Source: Perognathus longimembris pacificus
Taxonomy: Eukaryota > Chordata > Mammalia > Rodentia > Heteromyidae
DNA: 64,000 nucleotides
Direction of reading: 5' to 3'
Assembly (NCBI RefSeq): GCF_023159225.1
Contig: NC_063170.1
Location: 26,872,301-26,936,300, forward strand
Positions 34,517 through 45,183 of this stretch are shown here, one piece after another. The notes under the pieces are model-generated. The model was not told where the DNA came from, ran no database searches, and saw nothing but the letters and a program-made list of their open reading frames with translations. How positions within the stretch are numbered: the first letter of the stretch is position 1; every line of letters starts with the position of its first letter. The translations under genes were made by a program, and so were the position numbers.

Positions 34517-34711
34517 CCTTCCTCCTTTCCTTCCTTTCCTTCCTTCTTTCCTTCCTTCCTTCCTTCCTTCCTTCCTTCCTTCCTTCCTTCCTTCCTTCCT
34601 TCCTTCCTTCCTTTCTTCCTTCCTTCCTTCCTTCCTTCCCTCCCTTCCTCCTTCCCCCTGTCCCTTCCTCCCTCCCTCCCTCCCTCCCTTCTTTCCTTCC
34701 TTCCTTCTCTC
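34517..34711. repeat. (TTCC)n microsatellite, long polypyrimidine tract
   Basis: About 195 bp of TTCC units with CCCT interruptions in the last third. All pyrimidine on the plus strand, so both long open frames here (PSFLPSFL-type and KEGRKEGR-type) are artefacts of the repeat. Confidence 0.97.
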
Positions 34712-35733
34712 ATTGACTTAATAAACAAATTTGCTCAAGCTGGTAGGAGACGTTTTTGGATGCCAAACAGGATGTTATTCTCTTGTTTCAAGGAGTGCAC
34801 AGCAAAGGTGATAATGGAAGACTAGTCTATGAAAGCCAATAACAGCAATGTCTTCCCCCCCACCAAATTGATGCTTTATTTTTCAGAAAAGGATTCAAAG
34901 AGACCACTGGTGACATAATTTACACAGGGTCGCAGTAAGAAAGTGACCGAGAATTTGATATTCATAACACTTTTCCCTGTCCTGAGGCACCTGAGAACCA
35001 GGCTTTAGACTCTGCCCAAGGCCTGCCAGAGTCTATATTTTACTTTGGAGACCTGCCCAGGAGCAACACAGAATTCTGCACATCATTCTTTCCTTTCATA
35101 CTCAGAAAATAAGTTCATGCAATCACTGCTGTTTTGACCAACACATATTCTATTTATATTTTTATAAATGCAAATTTGATTTTAAGTAGGAAAATTTCTA
35201 AGTTGGCAATGTCTTTCACTCCACTCTTGCATGAAATACAGATCTCATTTGACTCTCAGACCAACTATGTTCTCCTGTTGAAAGACCCAGAGACCCAGGG
35301 AAGCTTTATGTATGAATAATCTGAGTGAATTGTTTCCGAGTTTTGAAGACTTTCTCATGAACCATGAATCCTTTTATCAACCTGCGAGGAAAGTGTTAAC
35401 TCTGAAGTTAACACCACAATGATTCAGTTTTATTATGATCAAATGGAACCTATATGGAGACCCAACATTATAGCCCCAAACTCTTAAGTGAGTTAAATAA
35501 AATAAAAGGCATTTTTGAAACATTGTATCAGGATGGGGGATATAAACGGAAGAATAGATGAATGGAGAAAGAAAGATGAGCAAATACAGTCATTATAGTC
35601 AATGTACATATATGAAAATAGAGCCAAGTAACTTGAGGATATGGATATGGTTGGTACAGTTGGAGGAGAATAATAATAAAAAACAGGTAACATTGAACAA
35701 TATACATTGTACTCATAAACTGATATTGTGAAT
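34712..35733. other. Unique intergenic sequence
   Basis: No gene or repeat recognised. Confidence 0.4.
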
Positions 35734-35747
35734 TGAAACCTCTTTCT

Positions 35748-35973
35748 TTTCTTCTTCTTCTTCTTCTTTTTTTTTTTTTTTTTTTTTGCCTGGGCTTTGG
35801 ACTCAGGGTCTGAGCACTGTCCCTGGCTTCTTTTTGCTCAAGGCTAGCACTCTGCCACTTGAGCCACAGTGCCACTTCTGGCCGTTTTCTATATATGTGG
35901 TGCTGGGGAATTGAACCCAGGGCTTCATGTATATGCATCAAGCACTCTTGCCACTAAGCCATATTCCCAGCCC
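35748..35973 (-). repeat. Young ID-like dimeric SINE, antisense, with 14-bp target duplication
   Basis: (TTC)n/poly-T tail, second monomer, linker (ttttctatatatgtggtgctgggg) and first monomer ending 'attcccagccc'. It is flanked by tgaaacctctttct at 35734-35747 and 35974-35987. Confidence 0.94.
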
Positions 35974-36094
35974 TGAAACCTCTTTCTATAATGGCTTAAT
36001 AATAATTTTAAGAATGTAAAAGGCAAAACAAAGCAATTAAAAAAAAACGCCTTGCCTTGCTAAAAGAATAAAGAACTAAAAGGCTTTGGAATGT

Positions 36095-36450
36095 GAGTAT
36101 GGCTACTGTTCTCCAAAGGTCCCTGAGGAAAAGACATTGTCCTAAGGATGGAACTCTTGCGATGTGGTAGAATGTTTAAAAGGTAGGGCCTGTTGGAAGA
36201 CCCTTGGTTCACTGAGGACACCCCTCCTAATAGGGCTGTGAAACTGTTCTCTTCTTGTTGCTGACTTCCAGACTCATCACGTGAGCAGCTTTGCTCTGCA
36301 ATGTGTTCCTACCATAATGTGCCAGTGTCCGCAGAGATCCAAATCTGGACTGGAACCTCCAAAACAGTGAATCAAAATAAGCTTCTTTTCTTTATAATTA
36401 TGTACCCAACGTATTTTATTTTAATGACGGGGAGCTGACTAATACACGTA
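36095..36450 (+). repeat. MaLR-type (ERVL-MaLR) solo LTR
   Basis: 'aaaggtagggcctgttggaagacc', a middle with 'cttccagactcatcacgtgagc', then 'ctggaacctccaaaacagtgaatcaaaataagcttcttttctttataatta' and '...gctgactaatac'. This is the late-LTR layout of MST/MLT-like elements. Family assignment is by memory. Confidence 0.65.
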
Positions 36451-38119
36451 CCTCTGGAAGGCAGATTGTGAAACACAACTCTTCCAGATTAGTCCTTATT
36501 AGTGGCTCTAGAATGGGCTCCATATTCTAGGCAACCAGTGTTTCCATTGTCTGCCGTCAGTCATTTCCTCTCCAGACACAATAGCTTGATTTTGGCTGGA
36601 AAATCTTTTCTCTCCTGATCTCAGTTCAGATTTGAGTGACTCTAGCCTCAGACTCCGTTAAGGGACATACGATCTGGCCTTGGCCACCCAACTCACCACA
36701 ATTCCAATGTTTCTGGAATTGGGCCAGGGATGGCTCTATGGTTTATGGGCTTATTAGAGACAAGAAGTATCAGCCCTGTGATTTCTGGAAGGGTTGAAAA
36801 ACACAAGGTGTTTTTCTCTAGGTTTCTGAGCTAGTGGGAGATAAGTGTGAAGCTGCTGTTGGCCATCTTGTTACCATATCATATCAGAAAAGCCAATCTG
36901 AGAATAGTACAGAGAAGGCTGGGAGCGAGGGGTGGGGGTGGTGGTGGTGGAAGGGGGGAAGGATGGAACCAGGTTGCTGATGGAGCCCATAGAGCATCCC
37001 TTTGTAGTCCTGGGCTTTCTCAGTGACACCCGTATTATAATAAGCCAGTTTGACTTGTGCTTTTGCAATTTGAAAAGCCCATCAACAAATTGTTTTAAAG
37101 CAACATACAAACTACTTCTAGCAGCAAGAACTTCTGTCTTTCCCTGTACATGCTCTAGTCCTAGCCTTAACTGTGACTCATACATATCTCTTTTTCAAAT
37201 TCACTAAACACAGAGCTCCATGAGGATTAGTATCTCATCTGTTTCATTCACACTTAATACCAACAGAGCAAACTTCACCACAACACTGGGAATCTGCTCC
37301 ATCTCTCCAGTGCCTGCCAGAAGGAGGTCCTGGAGTGCTGCAAGTAATTTATCACAAAAGCTGGTTACCTGTTTTCTGTAACCTATGAGAAACTCAAGAT
37401 TGTACAACAGCACCATTGCCTCTCAAAGCCCAAAATGTTTTCCATTTTCCATACCAGGGTTGTAGCCCAGCATGGATAACTTGGATACTATAAAACTATT
37501 CAGTAGCCTGTAATGAATGTTCATTGCTGAGTTACATTTTTTATTTTTGAAAATAATTCATTACTGTAGGAATTGGCAGGTTTCAACAATTAATTATGCA
37601 AAGTTGAGAGTGTCAGAAAAGGGGGGGAACCACCTTGGGAATCAAGATCCAGTGTGTTACCTCTTATTCTGTTCCATAACCTGGCCTCTGCATTACTTCA
37701 AAATTGTAACCCCAAGGTTTCTTTCCCAGCTTTCTGTGTTTTGGATTACCTGCAACCCATTACAGTGCAAAAAGACTCAATAGAAATTTTCAGAAATAAG
37801 CACAAATTTTAAATTGTATGCTTTTCTGAGTAGTAGGATGAAACCTGGCACCCACCTCTTTCTGTCCCCTCCAGGATGCATGTCACCCCTCTACCCAGCA
37901 TACCCAGCTACCTGTCCCTTAGTTACTTAGCAGTGGAGTGACTGTCATGGTATTACAAGTACTTGTGCTCAAAGAACCCTTATTTTACTTGGTGATGGCC
38001 CCAAAGTATGAAATTCATGATCTGGTAATTCAGAGATACCAAAGAGAAGCCACACAAGCCTTTAAGAGAAAGATGAAGTGTCTCACAGGTAGGTATGTTT
38101 GGAAAGGATAGAATATGCA
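36451..38119. other. Unassigned sequence between two MaLR-type LTRs
   Basis: About 1.7 kb with no open frame carrying a recognisable domain. It could be decayed MaLR internal sequence or unrelated DNA. A 'ggtggtggtggaaggggg' G-rich tract lies near 36931-36958. Confidence 0.4.
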
Positions 38120-38525
38120 TAGGAGTTAATATAGCTATGATTTGGATGTGGTCTGATGTGTTCCCTGAGGGTTAGTGTGGCAAAATTTAATCTCCTTTGT
38201 GAGGTACGAGTGAAAATAATCTGATGATGTTGTTTAGAGTCAGAGCATTTGGGAGGTCACAAGAGTAGATAAGGTCATTAAGGTGAAGCCTTGTGACTAA
38301 ATACTGTTGACCTAATAAACAGAGTGAGCCCAGAGAAGAAGCACACACCACACTCCACCCCAAAGCACACTGGGACTCTGCCAATAAGAAGACAATCACC
38401 AGATGCTCCAGCTTCCATATTCACAACCGTGAGCCAAGCAAACCTCTTTTCTTCGTAGCTTACTTTATAATTTCTCAGCCTGGAGCATTTCATTACAGTA
38501 GTAACAACAGAAACAGAACAATACA
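38120..38525 (+). repeat. MaLR-type LTR (MLT1-like)
   Basis: 'atagctatgatttggatgtggtctgatgtgttccc', 'caaaatttaatctcctttgtgagg', and near the end 'ccgtgagccaagcaaacctcttttcttcgtagc' followed by 'ttacagtagtaacaacagaaacagaacaat'. Good MLT1-like order, but not closely similar to the LTR at 36.1 kb. Confidence 0.7.
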
Positions 38526-39064
38526 GGTACTCTCAGTTTCAGGCATTCAAGACTCAGGGCCTTGGAATTCATCCCTTGTGGGTAATAACCAAGGCATTTT
38601 ATTCTCTGATCAGCAAATATGTCATGCCTACTCTCACCATCTTGCATCCTAGTCACACGAGCAGAAACTCTTTAGTCTTACATGCTCAGTCCTGCTCATC
38701 TTCCTTGAAGGCCCTGGTACATCTTACCTCAACTTGAAGTCATCCCCTGTTACTTCCTCCTAGATGATGTATTCCTTCACTTACAAATCTATCCTTCTTT
38801 AAAAAAAAATTAGCAAACAACAAAGTTAGGGCTTTTTTATGCATAGCTCTGGGAGTTCATGTAAAGGCTCTACAATCACGACAGAGAACAGCACTAATGA
38901 GCCCAAGATTTACCCCGTATTTGCGTTTTGGATCAAAACCTTTCCATCTCAAATCCCTGGATACCATTGCAGATGTTCTCATGCCTATAATCTCCCCTTC
39001 CTGAATGTTATAGAAATGGAATCTAACAGTGTGAGATCTTTGAGACTAGCCTTTGACATGCAGC
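38526..39064. other. Unique intergenic sequence
   Basis: Nothing recognised. Confidence 0.4.
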
Positions 39065-40010
39065 CACACTCTGGTGTGTATCAGTACTTCATTGCTCTTC
39101 ATTCATAGTAGGCATGTACCCTGGTTTGCTATTTATCCTTCTTTGGATGGATGTTGGGTTGTACCTGCCCTAGACATTTTGTACAAATCTTTTTGTAGGC
39201 ATCAGTTTTTATTCCTCTTGGGAAGGTACTAAAGAATGGACTTCATGGGTCTAGGCAAGCCTGTGTTGATCTTTATAAGAAACTGCCGGAATGGCTATGA
39301 TGGTACCATTTTGTATTTCTATCGGCAGTGTGTGAGAGTTCTAGCTGCTGTTTAAAGCCAGCATTTGGTCCTTCAGCTTCCTTAATGATGGGCACTGGCT
39401 ACATCCTTTTATGCACATTTTTGGGTCTTCAGTGCCTTCTTTCATGAAGTATTTCCTGTCAGGTACTAATGGCTATCACCTATAATCCTAGCTACTCCAA
39501 AGGCTGGGATCACAGCTCAAGGCAAACCTGGGCAGAAAAGTTCATGAGACTCATCTTCCAACTAACCAACTAGCCAAAAGCTGGAAATGAAAGTCTGGCT
39601 CAAGTGGTAGAGTACGAGCCAAAGTGAGAGTGCAAAGCACTGAGTTCAAGCCCCAGTACTGGCAAAAATAAAATGAATTTCTCTTTCAAATCTCATGCCC
39701 ATTTTCCTTCTAGGTGATTTTGAGAGTTCTTTATATATTATGAATGTAAGGCTGTTGTTGAATATGTGATTTGATAATGTTTTCTTTCAATCTGTAGCTT
39801 GGAGTTTTATTCTCTTTTGCAAAGCAATAGTTTTTATTTGAGTAAAATTGAATTTATCATTTTTCTATAAATTATGCATTTCTTGTCAAATCTGAGGATG
39901 ACAAAGGATCACAAAGATGTCCCCTATTTTCCTAGAAGTTCAACATTTTTGCATTGAGATATATGAACTAATTTTGCAGAAGGCAGAGGCATGGATAAAG
40001 TTCAGTCTCA
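39065..40010 (-). repeat. Ancient L1 ORF2 3' region, antisense, split by a SINE
   Basis: Left part: 'ttatccttctttggatggatgttgggttg', 'ttattcctcttgggaagg', 'gaaactgccggaatggc'. Right part: 'gagttctttatatattatgaatgtaagg' and 'atctgtagcttggagttttattctc'. These are successive antisense landmarks of an old mammalian L1. Confidence 0.75.
39457..39673 (+). repeat. B1-ID composite SINE inside the ancient L1
   Basis: 'atggctatcacctataatcctagctactcc', 'caaccaactagccaaaagctgg', 'ggctcaagtggtagagtacgagcc', ending 'gttcaagccccagtactggc'. Confidence 0.87.
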
Positions 40011-41289
40011 GGGGCATGGAATGTACAGTTGCCCTATCACTATTTGTTTAAAAACTTCTAACCAAACAGAAAAGCAAAAAAAAACAGAAGACAAATTTCC
40101 AGTATCAAGAATGCAAAAAAAAAAAAGCTACCAGTATAAGTCCATAAGCATAAATGGAAATTTACACATAAATGTGTCATTTTATAACAAATGGATCATT
40201 CTCTTTCATGTCACAAACAGGAGAAAAGGAAAAACCCAAGAAGATATAGACACTGCACACAATCATGTGTATTTTAAAGAACTTAAGATGAGACCAAATG
40301 TTCTATGAAATATTTACCACTTCTGTTGTTCTTCCTTCATCACTAAGTTTCAAACTTCTTTCTGATATCATTTCCTTTCCATGTAAAGAACTTGAATTTA
40401 CTTTAATGTAGTTTGGCTAATCATGATTCTCTTTGTTTTTATCAGAGTGTATTTTTATTTCAACTTAATTCCCAAGACTGCTATACATAGAATTTTAATT
40501 TTAAATTTGTTGTTACTGCTGCCTTTGTTTTGCATTTAAGAAATGTTCATCTTCTTTCACTAAGAAATCAGCACCCATTCAAATTGTTGTCACCTCATGC
40601 AATGATCTGTTTACTTGGGTGGCTTTAAGATTTGGTTCTATTGTTTTTGGTTTTTATCAGTTTAATTATAATGAGTTTGTTAGATTTCCTTGTGTTTTTC
40701 TTTGTGTTTTGGGGTTTGCGGAGGTCCCTCAAATATGCAAGTATATGTCTTTCATCCAGTTAAAACAATTTTAGACACATTTTTTTTTCATTTTTTATAC
40801 TATACTCACTTTCTTCTCCATCTGACACTCTGCCAGCACAAGCTTTAAACCGTTTGGTTTTATCCTGTAGTTCCCTCAGGGTAAATTCTTGTTTTGTATC
40901 TTTTCTTTTTATTATCCATAGTGGATACTTTATTCTGATCTATCTCTAAGTTAACTGATTCTTTACTCTGTAAACTATACTGAGACATCAAGTAAGATTT
41001 TTATTTTGGTTATTATAGTTTTACTTCTAATATTTATACTCATTGCTTTGGAGAGCTTCTACTTCTCTGATACTTCCTATTGTTCTTTCACTTCAAGAGC
41101 TTTTCCACTAACGTCTCAGAGTATGATTGTAAAAGCTGCTTGGCAATCTCAACATCTTCAATATTTTGGTTAGTGCATGATAATTGTCTTTTTCTCTGCA
41201 AGTAGATGAGGTTTATTTTCCCTCATGTCAAATGAGTTTAGAATGTGACTTTGGAACTCATTTTGATATTGTGTCGGGGAGGGGCATGG
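40011..41289. other. AT-rich sequence, unassigned
   Basis: May contain more ancient LINE sequence, but no landmark is convincing. A 105-codon frame at 39991-40308 is lysine-rich and has no domain. Confidence 0.4.
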
Positions 41290-41400
41290 GTGTACATTTA
41301 GTGGCACTTGGATTTGAGCTCAGCGTCTCATGCTTGCTAGATAAACACTTGACTGTTGAGTAGCACCACCAGTACCTTTTGTTCCAGGTACTTTGAGTTA
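41290..41400 (-). repeat. Old ID-like SINE fragment, antisense
   Basis: 'ttggatttgagctcagcgtctcatgcttgctagataaacacttgactgttgag' is the tRNA-derived half read backwards. Confidence 0.6.
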
Positions 41401-41504
41401 GGATGCTGCTTTTGGCCCAGACTTTGCATCAACTATGATCCTCCTATTTTATGCTTCTTACCATAGTGAAATGACAAGCATGTTTTACCATGTCTACCTT
41501 CCTC

Positions 41505-41622
41505 TATTGAGATGGAGTCTCATGCAATTTTTTTTTTGTCTGGGCTGGTATGGAACCATATTCTCAACTTCAGCTTCCTACATAGTTAGAATGATGTGCC
41601 TGGATCACTACACCTAGCTATT
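41505..41622 (-). repeat. B1-like SINE fragment, antisense
   Basis: 'attgagatggagtctcatgc', 'gtctgggctggtatggaac', 'cagcttcctacatagttagaatgatgtgcc'. This is a 7SL-like antisense order. Confidence 0.65.
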
Positions 41623-41649
41623 GTTTGAGAAGGATCTCAAAAATTCTTT

Positions 41650-43891
41650 TCAGAAGTTAAACTCTCTATCTTTGCAGATGACATGATCCAGTATTTAAAG
41701 AACCCCATAGATTCTACTCCCAAGTTACTTGAGCTGGTCCAAAACTTTGACAAAGTAGAAGGATATAAAATAAATCGTCAAAAAATCAATGGCTTTTCTG
41801 TATACAAACAATACAAACAGTAAGACTGACAGCAGGAAAGCAACTCCTTTTGCAGTAGCCTCAAAAAAATACTTAGGAATAACCTTAACCAAAGAAGTGA
41901 AAGACCTCTACGATAAAAACTTTAAATCCTGAAAAAGGAAATTAAAGCAGAATTAAGGAAATGGAAAAATCTCCCATGATCCTGGATTGGGAGGATTAAC
42001 ATTGTGAAAATGGCAATACTGCCAATGGCTATCTACAAATTCAATGCAGTACCCATCAATATCCCAACACCATTCTTTAATGAAATAGAGGAAACAATCC
42101 AAAAATTCATATGAAACAACAAAAGACCTCGAACAGCAAAAATGATCCTAAGAAGGAAGAACAGTGCTGGAGGAATATCAAACTCTATTACAAAGCTATA
42201 GTAATACAAAAAGCTTGTTATTGGCACAAGGACAGGCATGAAGACCAATGGAATAGAACTGAAGACCTAGAAATGAACCTGCAGATCTATGGCCACTTAA
42301 TCTTTGACAACGGAGCTAAAAAAAATAGGCTGGAAGAAAGACAGCCTTTTCAACAAAGGGTGCTGGCAAAATTGTTTAACCAGCTGTAACAAACCGAAGT
42401 TAGAACCTTATATATCATCCTGTACCACAATCAATTCCAAATGGATAAAAGAGCTCAAGGTAAAAGCAGATATCCTGAAACATTGCAGGAAGGATTAGGA
42501 GAAATACTTGGGCTCCTTGGCACAGGATGAAACTTTCTTAATAAAGGCCCAGAAACACAACAAATCAAATAAAGGTTGGAGAAATGGTATTGCACTAAAC
42601 TGTAGAGCTTCTGCATGGCAAAGGATATAGCTTTCAAGATAAATAGAAAGCCCTCAGATTGGGAGAAGATCTTCACTAGCCATACAACAGACAAAGGCCT
42701 CATATCTAAAATATACTTAGAACTCAAAAAATTAAATTCCTCCGAAACAAATTCTCAAAGAAACAACTGCCCCCTTAATAAATGGGTTAAAGACCTAAAG
42801 CGAGACTTCTCTGAAGAGGAAATGAGAATGGCCAAGGGACACATGAAGAAGTGCTCAACATCACTGGCCATAAAAGAAATGCAAATCAGAACAACATTGA
42901 GATTCTACCTCACCCCAGTAAGAATGGCCATTATCAAAAAATCTAATAACAACAGATGCTGGTGGGGATGTGGCCAAAAGGGAACCCTATTACACTCTTG
43001 GTGGGACTGTAAACTTGTTCAACCACTCTGGAAAGAAGTGTGCAGGTTCCTACAAATGCTAAACATAGAGCTCCCCTATGACCCAGCAATCCCGCTTTTG
43101 GGCATTTACCCAAAGGATCACAAGCAATACCACACTAAAGCCACCAGCACAACTATGTTCATCACAGCACAATTTACCATTGCTAAAATACAGAACCAAC
43201 CCAGATGCCTCTTGGTAGATGAATGGATCAAGAAAATGTAGTACATGTACACAATGGAATCCTATGCTTCTATCAGAAAGAATGACGTTTCCCCATGTGT
43301 AAGGAAATGGAAAGACTTGGAAAAAATCATACTAAGTGAAGTGAGCCAGATCCAAAGAAACACAGACTCTATGGTTTCCCTCATTGGTAATAATTAGTAT
43401 ATGTCTAGGATAGTCCTAGCAGAAGATCACAATAGCTCAATAGCTAGTCCGTATGAACACACAAAATGATGCTAAGTGAAATGAGCTTTAAGTTAGAGAG
43501 TTAAGTGGGTTAGCATTGCTGTTGTTATTTTCAACATACCATGTGAAATTCTGCCTTTTTCTTTTGTCTTTCTTACCCATGGTTTTACCCCTGATGTCGC
43601 TGTAACTTATTTTGGTGCCCTGGGTATTGTATATACATTTATCAGACATGGGGAAAGGAAGGGGAACATCAGAATGGAGAGACAAAGGGTAAAAGGCAAA
43701 CCAATGCAACAGCAATACTTACAAGACAATATGCTGCAAACCAACTGTACAACTTGGAGGTGGGGGAGGGAATTGGGGAGTGGGGAAGGTGGGAGAAAAA
43801 TGAGGGAGGTATCAAGTTTGATAAGAAATGTACTCACTGTCTCATGTACGAAACTATAACCCCTCTGCACACCACTTTGACAATAAATAAA

Positions 43892-43892
<1 letters not shown>
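41650..43892 (+). repeat. 5'-truncated L1 (from the RT active site to the 3' UTR)
   Basis: Begins just upstream of an intact-looking FADDM active-site segment (41675-41693) and runs through the rest of ORF2 to a stop near 43241. The longest piece is 42615-43241, 208 codons, with the Cys-rich CWWGCG...H...WWDC motif. Several frameshifts and stops break it upstream. The 3' UTR carries a G-rich tract (43753-43793) and ends caataaataaatca, directly followed by a CA microsatellite. It belongs to the same lineage as the antisense copies at 15.0 and 16.3 kb and is distinct from the full-length element that follows. Confidence 0.92.
43753..43793 (+). other. G-rich tract in L1 3' UTR (possible G-quadruplex)
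   Basis: Five or more runs of three or more G (ggtgggggaggg...ggggag...ggggaaggtggg). Several mammalian L1 families have a polypurine/G4-prone 3' UTR. The same tract is present, antisense, at 16425-16470 and in a variant form at 15140-15192 and 56761-56790. Confidence 0.7.

Positions 43893-43933
<41 letters not shown>
43893..43933. repeat. (CA)n microsatellite at the L1 3' end
   Basis: About 20 CA units replace the expected poly-A tail. Confidence 0.95.
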
Positions 43934-43935
<2 letters not shown>

Positions 43936-44008
43936 TTTGCTTATGCTGGCCTCCAACTTTGGTTCTTCTGATATCAGCCTCCTAAGTACCTATGATTATA
44001 GGCATGAG
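43934..44008 (-). repeat. B1-like SINE fragment, antisense, interrupted by the full-length L1
   Basis: 'gctggcctccaactttggttc...cagcctcctaagtacctatgattataggcatgag'. The SINE resumes at 50476 after the L1 (cccacataccagcct), so the L1 landed in its end. Confidence 0.7.
43998..44008. repeat. Left target-site duplication of the full-length L1
   Basis: ataggcatgag, repeated exactly at 50465-50475. Confidence 0.92.
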
Positions 44009-45183
44009 ATGGAGAGAAAGATGGCGCCGAAAGAATAGGGAGGCACCCCGACTCGCACCAACTGAATAGCGAGCTGGGAACTCCAACACCCAACACCCCA
44101 TCAAGAACCCAGCAAAACCAGCAGCCAGAAGCAGTGGAGAAACGCAGGAAAACAAAAAGGAGCAAAAAAGAAGAACCAAAAACCTACACGGAGCCGGAGA
44201 TTCACCGGGGCACCTCACCCCACCAGCCGACCCTGGCCCAAACAGGGCCAGGCTGGGAAAGGGGAACCCGGCGATCGGCAGACAGGCTGCCAGGAGCGCA
44301 GAATTCATATAGCGGGAGACCCCACGGACACAAGGCAGGGTGCAGACCAAGACACACACCGGCAGCGACGAGAAGGTCGGGTCCACACCGGGTTCGGACA
44401 AGGGAACCCAGCGCGGCAGAAAGAGGGACAGGGGAAGCCACCACGACACTTCGCCAACCCCTGAAGGGCCAACGGCTGCATGGGACACACAAAGCAGCAA
44501 AAGTGAGTCCCCCATAATCCCTTCCCCCAATGGGAGACCCAAGCCCGAAAAGAAGCTAGATCTCCCTCCCTCCCCCTCCCCACACCCGAGGGAACAAAGA
44601 ACCCCCAAATCAGGCGGGAAGCTCCCATCAGGCGCTGGGAAGCCAGTTTAGCAGGGGAAGGGCGGAACAGCCCCAAGCCCCCAAAGGTTCCTGAACTGGC
44701 AGAACCGGCCCCGTCCCCTTCCCAACAGGGGCCGGGGGACGGCCGGCAGGGCAAGCCCCACCCGAGGCGCCTGGACCTTGCGGACTCTTACAACTAAAAG
44801 CACAGGCGCTGGTGGGCAATACCAGCCCAGCAGGGTCACCTGAGCATGATCACGTCCCCCCTCCTCTCAGCGGAGGCAAGGTCTGAGGGTGCCAAGCCAC
44901 ACCCGGACAGTCGATCCCACTGGGCCCCACACATACTGCCTCCCACAACGGGCTCGCAGGAGGGCGCAAGCACAACCCAACAACCCAGGGCTCGCTCTGG
45001 GAGGCATATCCCGCTAAAGTGCCTGTTGTAGGGGACTCACAGTGCACAGGAGGGCGGGGCCCCCGGCGAAAGTGCCCTCTCTGGTAGGCGTGCCCTGCAC
45101 TGGTGGGCGGGGCCACAGCCACAGCACCTGCTGCCGTAGACACGCCTACACAGAAGGGAGGGAAGATCTACACAGACCTCCAG
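44009..45183 (+). promoter_or_regulatory. L1 5' UTR / internal promoter
   Basis: About 1.18 kb, markedly GC- and CpG-rich compared with flanks, as expected for an L1 RNA polymerase II promoter that lies inside the transcribed region. A YY1-like aagatggcg sits 10-18 nt from the 5' end. Two GC boxes (gggcggggc) lie near the ORF1 start, at 45052-45060 and 45105-45113. I see no tandem monomer structure of the mouse L1 kind. Confidence 0.8.
44018..44027 (+). promoter_or_regulatory. YY1-like site at the L1 5' end
   Basis: AAGATGGCG at about +11 of the element. In human L1 a YY1 site at a similar place sets the transcription start accurately; the function here is inferred from sequence and position. 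Confidence 0.6.

Noticed and set aside
34469..34825. 118-codon PSFLPSFL-type and 71-codon KEGRKEGR-type frames
   Set aside because: Both are translations of the TTCC microsatellite.
42615..43241. A separate 208-codon gene
   Set aside because: It is the C-terminal part of the truncated L1 ORF2 and matches the antisense copy at 16.3-18.1 kb.
45103..45183. Upstream extension of L1 ORF1 from a GTG
   Set aside because: The first in-frame ATG is at 45184. The extension is GC-rich 5' UTR without conserved character.
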